Notes: generated by a model from the letters alone, not told the origin. Counted from the stretch's first letter, positions 36,190-45,335 are shown. The stretch: 64,000 nt of DNA from Acidovorax sp. NCPPB 4044 (GCF_028069655.1 NZ_JAMCOS010000001.1:3564001-3628000); one strand, 5' to 3'. Numbers and translations: made by a program.

Positions 36190-36409
36190 GAAATACGTCG
36201 TGGTGCTGGCCTTCCTGGCCATTCTGGCGAGCCTTGCGTCCGCGCTCTTCTTCATGATGCGCACCGGGCGCAACGACAAGGCCCGCGGCAGCCACATGGC
36301 GCGCGCCCTCGCCGTGCGCGTGGGGCTGTCGATTGTGCTCTTCCTGTGCCTGCTGGCCGCGTGGAAGCTGGGCTACATCCAGCCCACGGGCCTGCCGGTC
36401 GGCCGCTGA
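36188..36409 (+). CDS. DUF2909 twin-transmembrane protein
   Basis: A 73-residue protein with two membrane helices (about 4-24, VVVLAFLAILASLASALFFMM, and 43-61), joined by a basic loop TGRNDKARGS. This is the DUF2909 pattern found in oxidase clusters. It reads against the rest of the cluster. CATG at 36187-36190 supplies both its ATG and the SURF1 start. Function unknown; probably an oxidase assembly or stability factor. Confidence 0.85.
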   Translation: MKYVVVLAFLAILASLASALFFMMRTGRNDKARGSHMARALAVRVGLSIVLFLCLLAAWKLGYIQPTGLPVGR

Positions 36410-36448
36410 AAGCACGGCGGCTTGCGGCCCGCCGCCTCGCCGCACATG

Positions 36449-36479
36449 GCAAAAAAGCGCCTTGCGGCGCTTTTTTTGC
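36449..36479. terminator. Bidirectional terminator between the DUF2909 gene and ctaE
   Basis: GCAAAAAAGCGCC-TTGC-GGCGCTTTTTTTGC: a 13-base stem with A- and T-runs. It lies between the convergent plus-strand DUF2909 gene and minus-strand ctaE. Confidence 0.9.
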
Positions 36480-36506
36480 CATGGCCACCCCGCGAGCTGC
36501 TGGGGC

Positions 36507-37391
36507 TCAGAACCAGTACACCAGCACGTACAGCCCCAGCCACACCACATCGACGAAGTGCCAGTACCAAGCGGCCCCCTCGAAGCCGAAATGACGCTCC
36601 GCCGTGAAGTGGCCCTTCTGCAGGCGCAGCGTGATGAACAGCAGCATCAGCATGCCCACGAACACGTGGAAGCCGTGGAAGCCCGTGAGCATGAAGAACG
36701 TGGAGCCGAAGACACCCGAGTTGAGCTTGAGGTTCAGCTCGGTGTAGAGGTGGAAGTATTCGTAGCCCTGCACGCAGAGGAACACGAAGCCGAGGACCAC
36801 GGTGGCCCACATGAACCCGACCGCGCGGCTGCGGTGATCCTCGCGCAGCGCATGGTGGGCGATGGTGAGCGTCACGCCCGAGGTCAGCAGCAATGCCGTG
36901 TTGATGGTGGGCAGCCAGAACGGGCCCACGGTCTGGAAGGGCTCCACGATGCCTGCCGGCGACGCCGTGGCGCCGGCCGCCAGGCTGGGCCACACGGCCT
37001 TGAAATCGGGCCACAGCAAAGCGTTGTCGAGGCTGCCCAGGGCCGGCACGGAATGCGACCGCGCCCACCACAGCGCGGTGAAGAACGCACCGAAGAACAT
37101 CACCTCCGAGAAGATGAACCAGCTCATGCTCCAGCGGTACGACAGGTCGATCTTGCGGCTGTAGAGCCCGCCCTCGCTCTCGCGGACCGCGTCGCGGAAC
37201 CACTGGTAGAGCACGAACAGCCACCATACGAGGCCGAACAGCAGCGAATACTTGCCCCAGTCGTGGCCGTTGACCCATTGCCCGGCGCCGAGGATCACGA
37301 AGAACAGGCCGGCCGCCGCCATGACCGGATGGCGCGACTCGGCGGGAACGTAGTAGTACGGCGTGGCGCCCTGGGGGGTTGATGCACTCAT
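36507..37391 (-). CDS. ctaE: Cytochrome c oxidase subunit III
   Basis: A 294-residue subunit with seven membrane helices. YYYVPAESRHPVMAA, the conserved Glu in FSEVMFFGAFFTALW, FFMLTGFHGFHVFVG and the C-terminal EGAAWYWHFVDVVWL mark COX3. It completes the aa3-type core with ctaD and ctaC. The start MSASTPQGATPYYYV is normal. Confidence 0.97.
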   Translation of the reverse strand: MSASTPQGATPYYYVPAESRHPVMAAAGLFFVILGAGQWVNGHDWGKYSLLFGLVWWLFVLYQWFRDAVRESEGGLYSRKIDLSYRWSMSWFIFSEVMFFGAFFTALWWARSHSVPALGSLDNALLWPDFKAVWPSLAAGATASPAGIVEPFQTVGPFWLPTINTALLLTSGVTLTIAHHALREDHRSRAVGFMWATVVLGFVFLCVQGYEYFHLYTELNLKLNSGVFGSTFFMLTGFHGFHVFVGMLMLLFITLRLQKGHFTAERHFGFEGAAWYWHFVDVVWLGLYVLVYWF

Positions 37392-37451
37392 TGCTGGCTC
37401 CTGTCTCTTTCCTTTTTTATCGGTCGTCTCTCGTGGCTTCGCGGTCGGTGG

Positions 37452-37697
37452 CTACACCACCCAGTTCACGAGCGCGATGAGGCCGCCCACGATCAGCGCG
37501 ATGGCGATGAGCCCCACCGCGATGATGTGCAGCGGATTGATCCGCTCCATGTCCTGCTGGTACTCGGCGCCCTTGCGGATGCCCAGCAGCGACCAACCCA
37601 CCGCGCGCACCGTGCGCCACAGCGAGCCCTTGCGCACGTGCGGCGCAGGCGCTGCAGCATGGTGCGGCGGCGAGGAATCGTGGCGGGAGCCCGTCAT
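37452..37697 (-). CDS. DUF2970 membrane protein
   Basis: An 81-residue protein; the core SLWRTVRAVGWSLLGIRKG followed by INPLHIIAVGLIAIALIVG is the DUF2970 pattern: a cytoplasmic amphipathic segment and one membrane helix. Its ATG overlaps the ctaG stop by 4 bases (ATGA). It is regularly found between ctaG and ctaE in this group; function unknown. Confidence 0.88.
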   Translation of the reverse strand: MTGSRHDSSPPHHAAAPAPHVRKGSLWRTVRAVGWSLLGIRKGAEYQQDMERINPLHIIAVGLIAIALIVGGLIALVNWVV

Positions 37698-38311
37698 GAC
37701 CCCGCCTCCCCGTGGGCCTGCGGTGCGGCGGACACGGTGGCCGGCGCCGGGGGGGTCTTGCCCCCCACCTCGAAGAAGGTATACGAAAGCGTGATCGTGG
37801 TCACGTCCTTGGGCAGCCTCGGATCGACCACGAAGGCCACGGGCCACTCGCGCTTCTCCCCGGGCTCCAGCGTGTACTGGCTGAAGCAGAAGCACTCCAG
37901 CTTGTTGAAGTGCGCGGCGGCCTGCCGCGGCGCATAGCTCGGGATGGCCTGCGCCGCCATGCGGCGGTTCTGCACGTTCTGGAATTCATACATCACGGTC
38001 GCGAGTTCGCCGGGATGCACCTGCAGCGAATGCTTCGCGGGCTTGAAATCCCATGGCCCGCGGGCGTTGGCATCGAACTCGACCGTGATGGTGCGGCTCT
38101 TGTCCACCTGCGTGTTGGCGGGCAGTTTCACGTCGCGGCCCGCCACACCGTTGCCGGGCACCTGGCGCTCCGACAGCGAGAGGATGTTGATCCCCGTCAC
38201 CTCGCAGATGTGCTTGTAGATCGGTATGAGCACATAGCCGAACGCGAACATGCCGACCGAGATCACGGCCAGCTTGCCCACCATGCGGAAGTTCTCGCGC
38301 CGCAGGCTCAT
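37694..38311 (-). CDS. ctaG: Cytochrome c oxidase assembly protein CtaG (COX11)
   Basis: A 205-residue copper chaperone for the CuB site of subunit I. One N-terminal membrane helix (about 14-31), then a periplasmic domain with the conserved copper motif ECFCFSQYTLEPGE and FVVDPRLPKDV. Start MSLRRENFRMV; longer in-frame sequence is not conserved. Coupled to the DUF2970 gene. Confidence 0.96.
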   Translation of the reverse strand: MSLRRENFRMVGKLAVISVGMFAFGYVLIPIYKHICEVTGINILSLSERQVPGNGVAGRDVKLPANTQVDKSRTITVEFDANARGPWDFKPAKHSLQVHPGELATVMYEFQNVQNRRMAAQAIPSYAPRQAAAHFNKLECFCFSQYTLEPGEKREWPVAFVVDPRLPKDVTTITLSYTFFEVGGKTPPAPATVSAAPQAHGEAGS

Positions 38312-38469
38312 TGGAGTGCCCCCGGCACCGCAGTGCAGAAGTACCTCTGCGCCCCACGCCCATCCGAGGTCCGTGGAGCGAACCACGCAACCCGCGCGGC
38401 CTCGCACATCCGACGGCCGCGGAACAGGTCACGCCAGCAGACGCCGTGGAACCGGATTGGCCGGGCCAC

Positions 38470-38523
38470 GGGCTCCCTCCCCCGGCAGGGGGAAGGCGCG
38501 AAGCGGCTCAGGGGGTGGCTCAT
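38470..38523. repeat. GC-rich dispersed palindromic element between ctaG and the small assembly gene
   Basis: CTCCCTCCCCCGGCAGGGGG, AAGGCGCGAAGCGGCTCAGG and GGGTGG: a purine/pyrimidine-asymmetric element with an internal CCCCC-N3-GGGGG hairpin. Similar elements are, from memory, scattered in intergenic regions of Comamonadaceae. It fills part of a 208-base gap in an otherwise tightly packed operon. Confidence 0.4.
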
Positions 38524-38630
38524 AGCTTCCAGGCCATCTTGACCATGAAGCCCACGAAGAACGCCACCGCGATGCTCGCCAGGATGAGCCCCATGCGCAG
38601 GTTGGCTTTTTTCCGGTCGGGAGGGGTCAT
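38520..38630 (-). CDS. Cytochrome oxidase small assembly protein
   Basis: A 36-residue peptide, MTPPDRKKANLRMGLILASI followed by AVAFFVGFMVKMAWKL: a basic N-terminus then one membrane helix. It lies between ctaD and ctaG on the minus strand, where betaproteobacterial clusters usually encode a peptide of this type annotated as a small assembly protein. Easily missed because of its size. It begins 34 bases after the ctaD stop. Confidence 0.8.
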   Translation of the reverse strand: MTPPDRKKANLRMGLILASIAVAFFVGFMVKMAWKL

Positions 38631-38664
38631 GCCGGGTTCTCGCGGTGTGGGTGGTCGCCGGGGT

Positions 38665-40302
38665 TCAGCCGATCACGCGGGTCGCGGAGGCATCGAGCTT
38701 GGGCGGCGTTTCGTAGGTGTGGAAGGGCGCCGGCGACGGCACTTCCCACTCCAGGCCCTCGGCAGCTTCCCAGGGGCGCTGCGGTGCCGGCTCGCCCTTG
38801 CCGCGCATCGCGGGCACCACGACGGCCAGGAAGAAATACACCTGCATCAGCCCGAAGCCGAAGGCACCGATCGAAGCGACCATGTTGAAGTCGGCGAACT
38901 GCATCGGGTAGTCGGCATAGCGGCGCGGCATGCCCGCCAGGCCCAGGAAGTGCATCGGGAAGAAGGTGATGTTGAAGGTGATGAGCGAGCCCCAGAAGTG
39001 GATCTGGCCGCGCCGCTCGGAATACATCACGCCCGTCCACTTCGGCGCCCAGTAGTAGTAGGCCGCGAACATCGAGAACAGCGAGCCGGCCACCAGCACG
39101 TAGTGGAAGTGGGCCACCACGTAGTAGGTGTCCTGCAGCTGGATGTCGATCGGGGCCATCGAGAGGATCAGCCCCGTGAAGCCGCCCATCGTGAACACGA
39201 AGATGAACCCCACGGCGAAGAGCATGGGCGTCTCGAAGGTCATCGAGCCGCGCCACATGGTGGCGATCCAGTTGAAGATCTTCACGGCCGTAGGCACCGA
39301 GATCAGCATGGTCGCGTACATGAAGAACAACTGGCCCGTGACCGGCATGCCCGTGGTGAACATGTGGTGCGCCCACACGATGAACGACAGGATGGCGATG
39401 GACGACGTGGCGTACACCATCGATGCGTAGCCGAAGAGCCGCTTGCGGCTGAAGGCGGGCACGATCTGGCTGATGATGCCGAACGCCGGCAGGATCATGA
39501 TGTAGACCTCGGGGTGGCCGAAGAACCAGAAGATGTGCTGGTACATCACCGGGTCGCCGCCGCCCGCGGGGTTGAAGAAGCTCGTGCCGAAATGGCGGTC
39601 GGTCAGGGTCATCGTGATCGCGCCGGCCAGCACGGGCATCACGGCGATCAGCAGGTAGGCGGTGATGAGCCAGGTCCAGCAGAACATGGGCATCTTCATC
39701 AGCGTCATGCCGGGCGCGCGCATGTTCAGGATGGTCACGATGATGTTGATCGAGCCCATGATCGACGACGCGCCCAGGATGTGCATCGCGAAGATGCCGG
39801 CATCCATCGACGGGCCCATCTGCAGGGTGAGCGGCGCGTAGAGCGTCCAGCCCGCTGCGGGGGCACCGCCCGGCATGAGGAACGAGGTCACGAGCATGAT
39901 GGCCGCGGGAATCATCAGCCAGAAGCTGAAGTTGTTCATGCGCGCGAAGGCCATGTCGGACGCGCCGATCTGCAGCGGGATCATCCAGTTCGCGAAGCCG
40001 ACGAAGGCCGGCATGATGGCGCCGAACACCATGATCAGGCCGTGCATCGTGGTGAGCTGGTTGAACAGCTCGGGGTTCACGAGCTGCAGCCCCGGCTGGA
40101 ACAGCTCGGCGCGGATCAGCAGCGCGAGCACGCCGCCCACCATGAGCATGGTGAACGAGAACAGCAGGTACAGCGTGCCGATGTCCTTGTGGTTGGTGGC
40201 GAACACCCAGCGGCGCCAGCCCGTCGGGCCATGGTGCGCATGGTCGTGGGGGTCGTGCGCGTGGCCGGCGCCATGCCCGGTGTTGTCGAGAACTGCGCTC
40301 AT
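38665..40302 (-). CDS. ctaD: Cytochrome c oxidase subunit I
   Basis: A 545-residue, 12-helix subunit carrying heme a and the heme a3-CuB centre. TMHGLIMVFG holds a heme a His, WFFGHPEVYIMILPAFG carries the CuB His-Tyr crosslink, and YVVAHFHYVL the heme a3 and heme a ligands. The start MSAVLDNTGHGAG is followed by a His-rich stretch, common in this group. The next gene of the oxidase operon after ctaC. Confidence 0.98.
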   Translation of the reverse strand: MSAVLDNTGHGAGHAHDPHDHAHHGPTGWRRWVFATNHKDIGTLYLLFSFTMLMVGGVLALLIRAELFQPGLQLVNPELFNQLTTMHGLIMVFGAIMPAFVGFANWMIPLQIGASDMAFARMNNFSFWLMIPAAIMLVTSFLMPGGAPAAGWTLYAPLTLQMGPSMDAGIFAMHILGASSIMGSINIIVTILNMRAPGMTLMKMPMFCWTWLITAYLLIAVMPVLAGAITMTLTDRHFGTSFFNPAGGGDPVMYQHIFWFFGHPEVYIMILPAFGIISQIVPAFSRKRLFGYASMVYATSSIAILSFIVWAHHMFTTGMPVTGQLFFMYATMLISVPTAVKIFNWIATMWRGSMTFETPMLFAVGFIFVFTMGGFTGLILSMAPIDIQLQDTYYVVAHFHYVLVAGSLFSMFAAYYYWAPKWTGVMYSERRGQIHFWGSLITFNITFFPMHFLGLAGMPRRYADYPMQFADFNMVASIGAFGFGLMQVYFFLAVVVPAMRGKGEPAPQRPWEAAEGLEWEVPSPAPFHTYETPPKLDASATRVIG

Positions 40303-40360
40303 GTCGGATTCCTCAATGCTTTAGCTGTTCTGCTCAGGACGTGCGTGGAACGGTGGCCGC

Positions 40361-41533
40361 TCACTTGCCGCGCTGGGCCACGATTTCCGAAGGCTGGACG
40401 ATCTGGCCGGTCTTGTTGGACCAGGCGTTCTTCGTGTAGCTCACCACGGCCGCGATGTCGGTGTCGCTCAGTTGCGCCCAGGACGGCATGGCGCCCCCGG
40501 CCGCGCCCTTGAGCACGATCTGGATCTGCTTGGCGTGGTCTTCGTCCTTGACGATGGCCGAGCCGTCGAGCGGCTTGATGGGGCCGGCACCCTTGCCGTT
40601 GGCCTGGTGGCACGCCGCGCAGTTGGCGGCGTAGACCTTCTCGCCGCGCGCCAGGATGTCGGGCAGGGTCCAGACCTTGTTCGGATCGTCCGCCTTCGCG
40701 GCGGCTTTCTTCTTCTCGCCGGCCACCCACTGCGTGTAGTCGGCCGCGGACAGCACCTTCACGTGGATGGGCATGTAGGCATGCTCCTTGCCGCAAAGCT
40801 CGGCGCACTGGCCGTAGTAATCGCCCACCTTCTCCGCGCGGAACCACGTATCGCGCACGAAGCCCGGGATCGCGTCCTGCTTGATGCCGAAGGCCGGCAC
40901 CATGAACGAATGGATCACGTCGTTGGCCGTGGTGATGACGCGCACCTTCTTGCCCACGGGCACGACCAGGGGGTTGTCCACCTTGAGCAGGTAGTCCACC
41001 GGCGCATTGGCGACCTTGCCGCTGTCGGAGAGCCGGCGGTGGCTGCTGTCGAGCGTGGAGATGTAGGCCAGCCCCTGCCCTTCGCCGGTGATGTAGTCGT
41101 AGCCCCACTTCCACTGGTAGCCGGTGACCTTCACGGTGAGGTCGGCGTTGGTGGTGTCCTTCTGCGCCACGAGCACCTTGGTGGCCGGCAGCGCCATGAG
41201 GATCACGATGATGAACGGAACGATGGTCCAGATCACTTCCACCGTGACCGACTCGTGGAAGTTGGCGGGCTTGGCGCCCTTGGACTTGCGGTGCTTCCAG
41301 ATGGAATAGAACATCACCGCGAACACGCCCACGAAGATCAGCGTGCAGATGATGAGCATCATCCAGTGCAGGTAATGCTGCTCTTCGGCGATGCGCGTGA
41401 CCGGAGGCGCGAGATTCAGCTGATTGACGGCAGGCCCGCCGGGGAGATCCTGCACGGCGTGCGCGGCACCACCCACCCATGCACCGCACAGCAGCAACAG
41501 GGAAGCCAGCGGGTTGGAAATGCTTTTCTTCAT
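40361..41533 (-). CDS. ctaC: Cytochrome c oxidase subunit II with fused cytochrome c domain
   Basis: A 390-residue subunit. Signal peptide, two membrane helices, and the CuA domain with GDYYGQCAELCGKEHAYMPI. A C-terminal c-type cytochrome domain carries YAANCAACHQANG (CxxCH) and an axial Met candidate in GGAMPSW. Subunits with this fusion (caa3-like) are standard in betaproteobacteria. First gene of the cluster; start MKKSISNPL is preferred over a GTG three codons earlier. Confidence 0.97.
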   Translation of the reverse strand: MKKSISNPLASLLLLCGAWVGGAAHAVQDLPGGPAVNQLNLAPPVTRIAEEQHYLHWMMLIICTLIFVGVFAVMFYSIWKHRKSKGAKPANFHESVTVEVIWTIVPFIIVILMALPATKVLVAQKDTTNADLTVKVTGYQWKWGYDYITGEGQGLAYISTLDSSHRRLSDSGKVANAPVDYLLKVDNPLVVPVGKKVRVITTANDVIHSFMVPAFGIKQDAIPGFVRDTWFRAEKVGDYYGQCAELCGKEHAYMPIHVKVLSAADYTQWVAGEKKKAAAKADDPNKVWTLPDILARGEKVYAANCAACHQANGKGAGPIKPLDGSAIVKDEDHAKQIQIVLKGAAGGAMPSWAQLSDTDIAAVVSYTKNAWSNKTGQIVQPSEIVAQRGK

Positions 41534-42103
41534 AGTTCTCACTTCTCAGCCTCAATTACCTTTCCCAGGGCTCGCCCGCATGGGGTCGGGCGTGCCCTGG
41601 GGCATGCGGATTCCGACCACCGGGGCATGGCGGCGCGGGTCCGCAAGGCCCCGGGTTCCGCATGAACCCGGTCTCATCGAACGCGCGGCGCTCTGGGCGC
41701 CGCGCGGGTGTCTCCTGTCCTGTTCTGCGGCCTGCCGCCGGGGGGCGGACAGGCCTGCACTGCGCAGCATGCCGTCCCCGTGGCGCGATTGCAATAGCGG
41801 AGGCGCCATCCACGGCCCGGCCCCGTACAAACCATGAGAGAGAAGGAGGCGGGGGTGCGACAGGCCGGCCGGCCCGTGCAGCGGAAGGCTCCATGGGCAT
41901 TGCCGCACGCGGGACGCAAGGCCGTGCCGCATGCGCGCGCCCGACCGTTGCGCAACGCGCTGGCGGGCAGGCTCCATAGCCCGGAAATTGTAGCTTGCGG
42001 TTGATTCAGGTCACCCTCCGCGCCGCCCCGGGAAAACCCGCCGCCGTGCGGTCCCGGGCCCGCCGCGCGCACGTGGCGCCGGGGGCGCGGCAACCCCTGC
42101 CGG
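41534..42103. other. Non-coding stretch upstream of ctaC
   Basis: About 570 bases between ctaC and the minus-strand BioC-like gene. Open frames here are rich in Arg, Pro and Ala and lack conserved features, so I call none. The ctaC promoter must lie here on the minus strand. A locally A+T-richer patch with AAATTGTAGCTTGCGG near 41986 is the only change in texture; I cannot place -35/-10 boxes with confidence. Confidence 0.6.
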
Positions 42104-43021
42104 TCAGGGCGCGGGCTTGCGGCCCTGCAGAAGCATCGCGCGCATGTCCTGCAGCGACACCGCGCTGCTCTCGCTCACCTTCATGCGCGGGGTCGGCTTG
42201 AAGGCATGCCCATAGATGACCTCGAAGGTCAATGCCAGCTGGCCGCCGTGCGCCGGGCTAGCGAGGCGGTCGCCCAGCGCCTGCTCCATCCGTTCGCGCC
42301 AGCGCCGGCCCCGCAGCGCGGGAAACCGCGCGGGGTGCAGGTTGCGCCCGAGTTCGCGCAATTCCTGCAGCAAACGCCCGGGCGTGGCGAAGGTCAGGGT
42401 GATGTGCTCCATGTCCATCACCGGCTCGGCGAATCCGGCCTGCACCAGCATGTCGCCCCAGTCGTGCATGTCGGTCATCGCATGGCCGGCCGGGGGCCAG
42501 CCGAGGGCGGCATGCAGGCCGTGCAGCTCGCGCACGGTATCGGGGCCCAGGCACGAGAACATCAGGTAGCCGTCCACCGACAATGCGCGGTGCCACCGTG
42601 CGATCAGCGACTGGGGATCGGCGTCGAGGTGCAGCGCCATGTTGGCCCACAGCATCTGCACGCCGCCATCCGGAGGCAGCCCGAAATGCGGGGTACCGGC
42701 AGACCACCGCCCGGGGCTCCACCACGAGCGCTCCAGCGCCTTGCGCGCCACCGGGAGGTGCTGCACGGCCGTTTCCGCCACCCAGCAGGCCGCGCCGGAA
42801 TACCGCTGCGCCACGAGCGCATGGCCCTGGAGCCCGCCGCGGACCGGGTTCCAATGGGCCCACGAGGCCGGCGCCTGCCGGATCCACTGCAGCCGGTCTT
42901 CCATGCGGCGCGCCACTTCTTCGTGCAGCCAGGGCGACTGGCCGGGCGCGGACGCATGCCAGCGCGCGGCGGCCACCGGATCGATCGTGGGAGGAAGCTG
43001 GTGGTCGGAAGGCTCGGACAT
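42104..43021 (-). CDS. BioC-like malonyl-ACP O-methyltransferase / class I methyltransferase
   Basis: A 305-residue SAM-dependent methyltransferase. An N-terminal IDPVAAARWHASAP segment resembles the BioC start, and LWANMALHLDADPQSLIARWHRAL with GYLMFSCLGPDTVREL corresponds to BioC motifs (LSNLALQW..., GxLxFSTxGPxTLxEL). BioC masks malonyl-ACP as a methyl ester to start biotin synthesis. The usual glycine-rich SAM loop is degenerate, so function is likely but unproven. Divergent from comF, 46 bases apart. Confidence 0.8.
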   Translation of the reverse strand: MSEPSDHQLPPTIDPVAAARWHASAPGQSPWLHEEVARRMEDRLQWIRQAPASWAHWNPVRGGLQGHALVAQRYSGAACWVAETAVQHLPVARKALERSWWSPGRWSAGTPHFGLPPDGGVQMLWANMALHLDADPQSLIARWHRALSVDGYLMFSCLGPDTVRELHGLHAALGWPPAGHAMTDMHDWGDMLVQAGFAEPVMDMEHITLTFATPGRLLQELRELGRNLHPARFPALRGRRWRERMEQALGDRLASPAHGGQLALTFEVIYGHAFKPTPRMKVSESSAVSLQDMRAMLLQGRKPAP

Positions 43022-43067
43022 CGGCGCAGGGCGTGGCGGAAAGCAGGTCGGGCAGTATATTGAGCCG

Positions 43068-43784
43068 ATGTGGAAGCGGTGGATCTCAGGGATATCGGGC
43101 GGGCTGGCCTCGGCCGCGCAGGCCGTGCCCAGCCAGTGCGCCGTCTGCCGCGCCTGGCCGGCGCGGCGCGTGTGCGATGCGTGCGCCGCGCGTTTCGCCC
43201 AGCCGCGCCACCGCTGCGCGACCTGTGCGCTGCCGGTACCAACCGACGTGCAACGGTGCGGCCAGTGCCTGCGGCACCCTCCTCCCCTCGCGGCCTGCGT
43301 GGCCGCGATCGATTACGGCTACCCCTGGTCGGACGCGCTGGCCGACTTCAAATTCCGCGCGGACCCCGGGTGGGCGGGCAGCCTGGCCTTGCTGGTGCGC
43401 AGCGCGCCCTGGGCAGAGCCACTGCTGGACGCCGCGGATGCTGTCATGCCCGTGCCCCTGGCCGCCGCGCGTCTGCGCGAGCGCGGCTTCAACCAGGCGG
43501 CGCTGCTCGCGAGCGCACTGTCGCCCGCGCGGGCCGACGCCCGCACCCTGCTGCGGCTGCGCGCCTCCCCGGCCCAGAGCAGCCTGCCGCGCGCGGAACG
43601 CCTGCGCAACCTGCAAGGCGCCTTTGCGGTGGAGCCGTCACGCGCCGATCGCGTCGCAGGCCGGCGCATCGTGCTGGTGGACGACGTGATGACCACAGGC
43701 GCCACGCTGCATGCCGCCGCGGCCGTGCTGCGCGAGGCCGGCGCTGCCGAGGTCAGTGCCATCGTGGTGGCGCGCACACCCTGA
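43068..43784 (+). CDS. comF: ComF-family phosphoribosyltransferase-like protein
   Basis: A 238-residue protein. An N-terminal zinc-finger-like region has four Cys pairs (CAVC, CDAC, CATC, CGQC), followed by the PRTase fold with GFNQAALLA and the PRPP loop VLVDDVMTTGAT. ComF takes part in DNA uptake in competent bacteria, though in many species its role is unproven. Divergent from the BioC-like gene, an arrangement common in betaproteobacteria. Confidence 0.93.
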   Translation: MWKRWISGISGGLASAAQAVPSQCAVCRAWPARRVCDACAARFAQPRHRCATCALPVPTDVQRCGQCLRHPPPLAACVAAIDYGYPWSDALADFKFRADPGWAGSLALLVRSAPWAEPLLDAADAVMPVPLAAARLRERGFNQAALLASALSPARADARTLLRLRASPAQSSLPRAERLRNLQGAFAVEPSRADRVAGRRIVLVDDVMTTGATLHAAAAVLREAGAAEVSAIVVARTP

Positions 43785-43891
43785 CGAAGGCGATGCGGAC
43801 CGCGCCGCGAACCCGACGGTTGTAACTTTTCTTTACGAAGTGCCTCGGGAGGCCGCGCGGTGCCCCAGGGCCGCGGCCCACAATAGCCGCC

Positions 43892-44368
43892 ATGTTCCAC
43901 ATCGTTCTCGTCGAACCCGAAATCCCGCCCAACACCGGCAACGCCATCCGGCTGGCGGCCAATACGGGCTGTACCCTGCACCTCGTGGAGCCGCTCGGCT
44001 TCTCGATGGAAGACAAGCTCATGAAACGGGCGGGCCTCGATTACCACGAGTACGCCGAGGTGCGCCTGCACGCCGGCTGGACGGCCTTCCTGCGGGATGC
44101 GCAACCGAACCCCGAACGCATCTTCGCGATGACCACCCACGGCGTGCACACGGTCTACGAAAGCACGTTCCAGCCGGGCGACTGGTTCGTTTTCGGCGCC
44201 GAGAGCCGGGGCCTGCCGCCGGAGTTGCGCGATGCCTTCCCCCCCGCGCAACGGCTGCGCCTGCCGATGGTGCCGGGGCAGCGCAGCCTCAACCTCTCCA
44301 ATGCAGTGGCGGTCACGGTGTACGAGGCCTGGCGGCAGAACAGCTTTCTGCTGCCTGCGACGGCCTGA
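43892..44368 (+). CDS. trmL: tRNA (cytidine(34)-2'-O)-methyltransferase
   Basis: A 158-residue SPOUT-family methyltransferase acting on the wobble base of tRNA-Leu. The trefoil-knot motifs are NTGNAIRLAANTGC, FGAESRGLP and RSLNLSNAVAV. Size and motifs are those of TrmL. Downstream of comF by 107 bases and convergent with a LysR gene. Confidence 0.95.
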   Translation: MFHIVLVEPEIPPNTGNAIRLAANTGCTLHLVEPLGFSMEDKLMKRAGLDYHEYAEVRLHAGWTAFLRDAQPNPERIFAMTTHGVHTVYESTFQPGDWFVFGAESRGLPPELRDAFPPAQRLRLPMVPGQRSLNLSNAVAVTVYEAWRQNSFLLPATA

Positions 44369-44402
44369 TCCCCACGGGCCGCCGGCCGGCCCAACCGCCC
44401 GG

Positions 44403-45335
44403 TCAGGCCATGGACGGCGCCTGCATGGCTTCTTCGATGGACCGCCGCGTGCCCTGGCTCAGGAAATCGAGGAATGCCCGCGTGCGCGCCGGCATGAACT
44501 TGCGGCTCGGCAGCGCGGCGTAGAGCGTGAAACGCCCCGTCGTCCAGGGCGCCAGCACGCGCACCAGCCGGCCGCTGCGCAGGTAGGGCGCGGCCAGATC
44601 GAGCGGCTGCGGGCTGATGCCCGCGCCCCCCAGCGCCGCATGCAGCAGCGTGTCGGTGTGGTTGGCCACGCAGACGGGCTGCACCGCCACCTCCACCACG
44701 CGCCCGGCCTCTCCCGGCTCGATGAGGCGCACCACGCCCGGCCGCACCTCGGCGCGGCGCCGCAGCAGGCACTGGTGGTGCTTCAGGTCCTCGGGCACCT
44801 GCGGCACGCCATGGACCCGCAGGTACTCGGGCGATGCGCACATGACGCCGTCGATGGAGATGATGGGCCGGGCGATGACGTTGGCATTGAACCGCTCGTC
44901 CGCGCCGAGCAGGGTCACGTCGTAGTCGCCGATCGGCGGGTCGAGCGAGGAATCCACGTGGATCTCCAGCGTGACGCGCGGATGGGCCTGCCGGAAGCCC
45001 GCCACGAGCGGCGCCAGGATGTGCACCGCCAGCGCCGGCGGTGCCAGCAGCCGCAGCACGCCCGCGATGTCCGAGGTGTGCGCCTGCGCCACGGCAAAGG
45101 CCTCGTCCACGTCGGAAAGGATGCTGCGCACCCGCAGCAGATAGGCCTCCCCAGCCTCGGTCAGCGACACCTTGCGCGTCGTGCGCTGCAGCAGCCGGGT
45201 GCCGATGTGGCCCTCCAGATCGGCCACCAGCCGGGTGACGGCCGCCGCCGAGAGATCGAGCGCGCGCGATGCGCCGGCAAAGCTGCCTTCGTCGGCCACG
45301 GCCTGGAACACGCGCATGGTGAGCAATCTATCCAT
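44403..45335 (-). CDS. LysR-family transcriptional regulator
   Basis: A 310-residue regulator. The N-terminal winged helix-turn-helix (MDRLLTMRVFQAVADEGSFAG, AAVTRLVADLEGHIGTRLLQ) is followed by a substrate-binding domain. It is of the CrgA/AaeR-like subgroup by its start. Divergent from the DUF4148 gene, with 233 bases between the starts, so it may control that gene or itself; no T-N11-A site can be singled out with confidence. Confidence 0.93.
   Translation of the reverse strand: MDRLLTMRVFQAVADEGSFAGASRALDLSAAAVTRLVADLEGHIGTRLLQRTTRKVSLTEAGEAYLLRVRSILSDVDEAFAVAQAHTSDIAGVLRLLAPPALAVHILAPLVAGFRQAHPRVTLEIHVDSSLDPPIGDYDVTLLGADERFNANVIARPIISIDGVMCASPEYLRVHGVPQVPEDLKHHQCLLRRRAEVRPGVVRLIEPGEAGRVVEVAVQPVCVANHTDTLLHAALGGAGISPQPLDLAAPYLRSGRLVRVLAPWTTGRFTLYAALPSRKFMPARTRAFLDFLSQGTRRSIEEAMQAPSMA

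Noticed and set aside
42001..42014. TTGAT-TCAG-GTCAC as a second FNR box upstream of ctaC
   Set aside because: Only the left arm matches well, and it lies about 470 bases from ctaC, too far for a typical FNR promoter.
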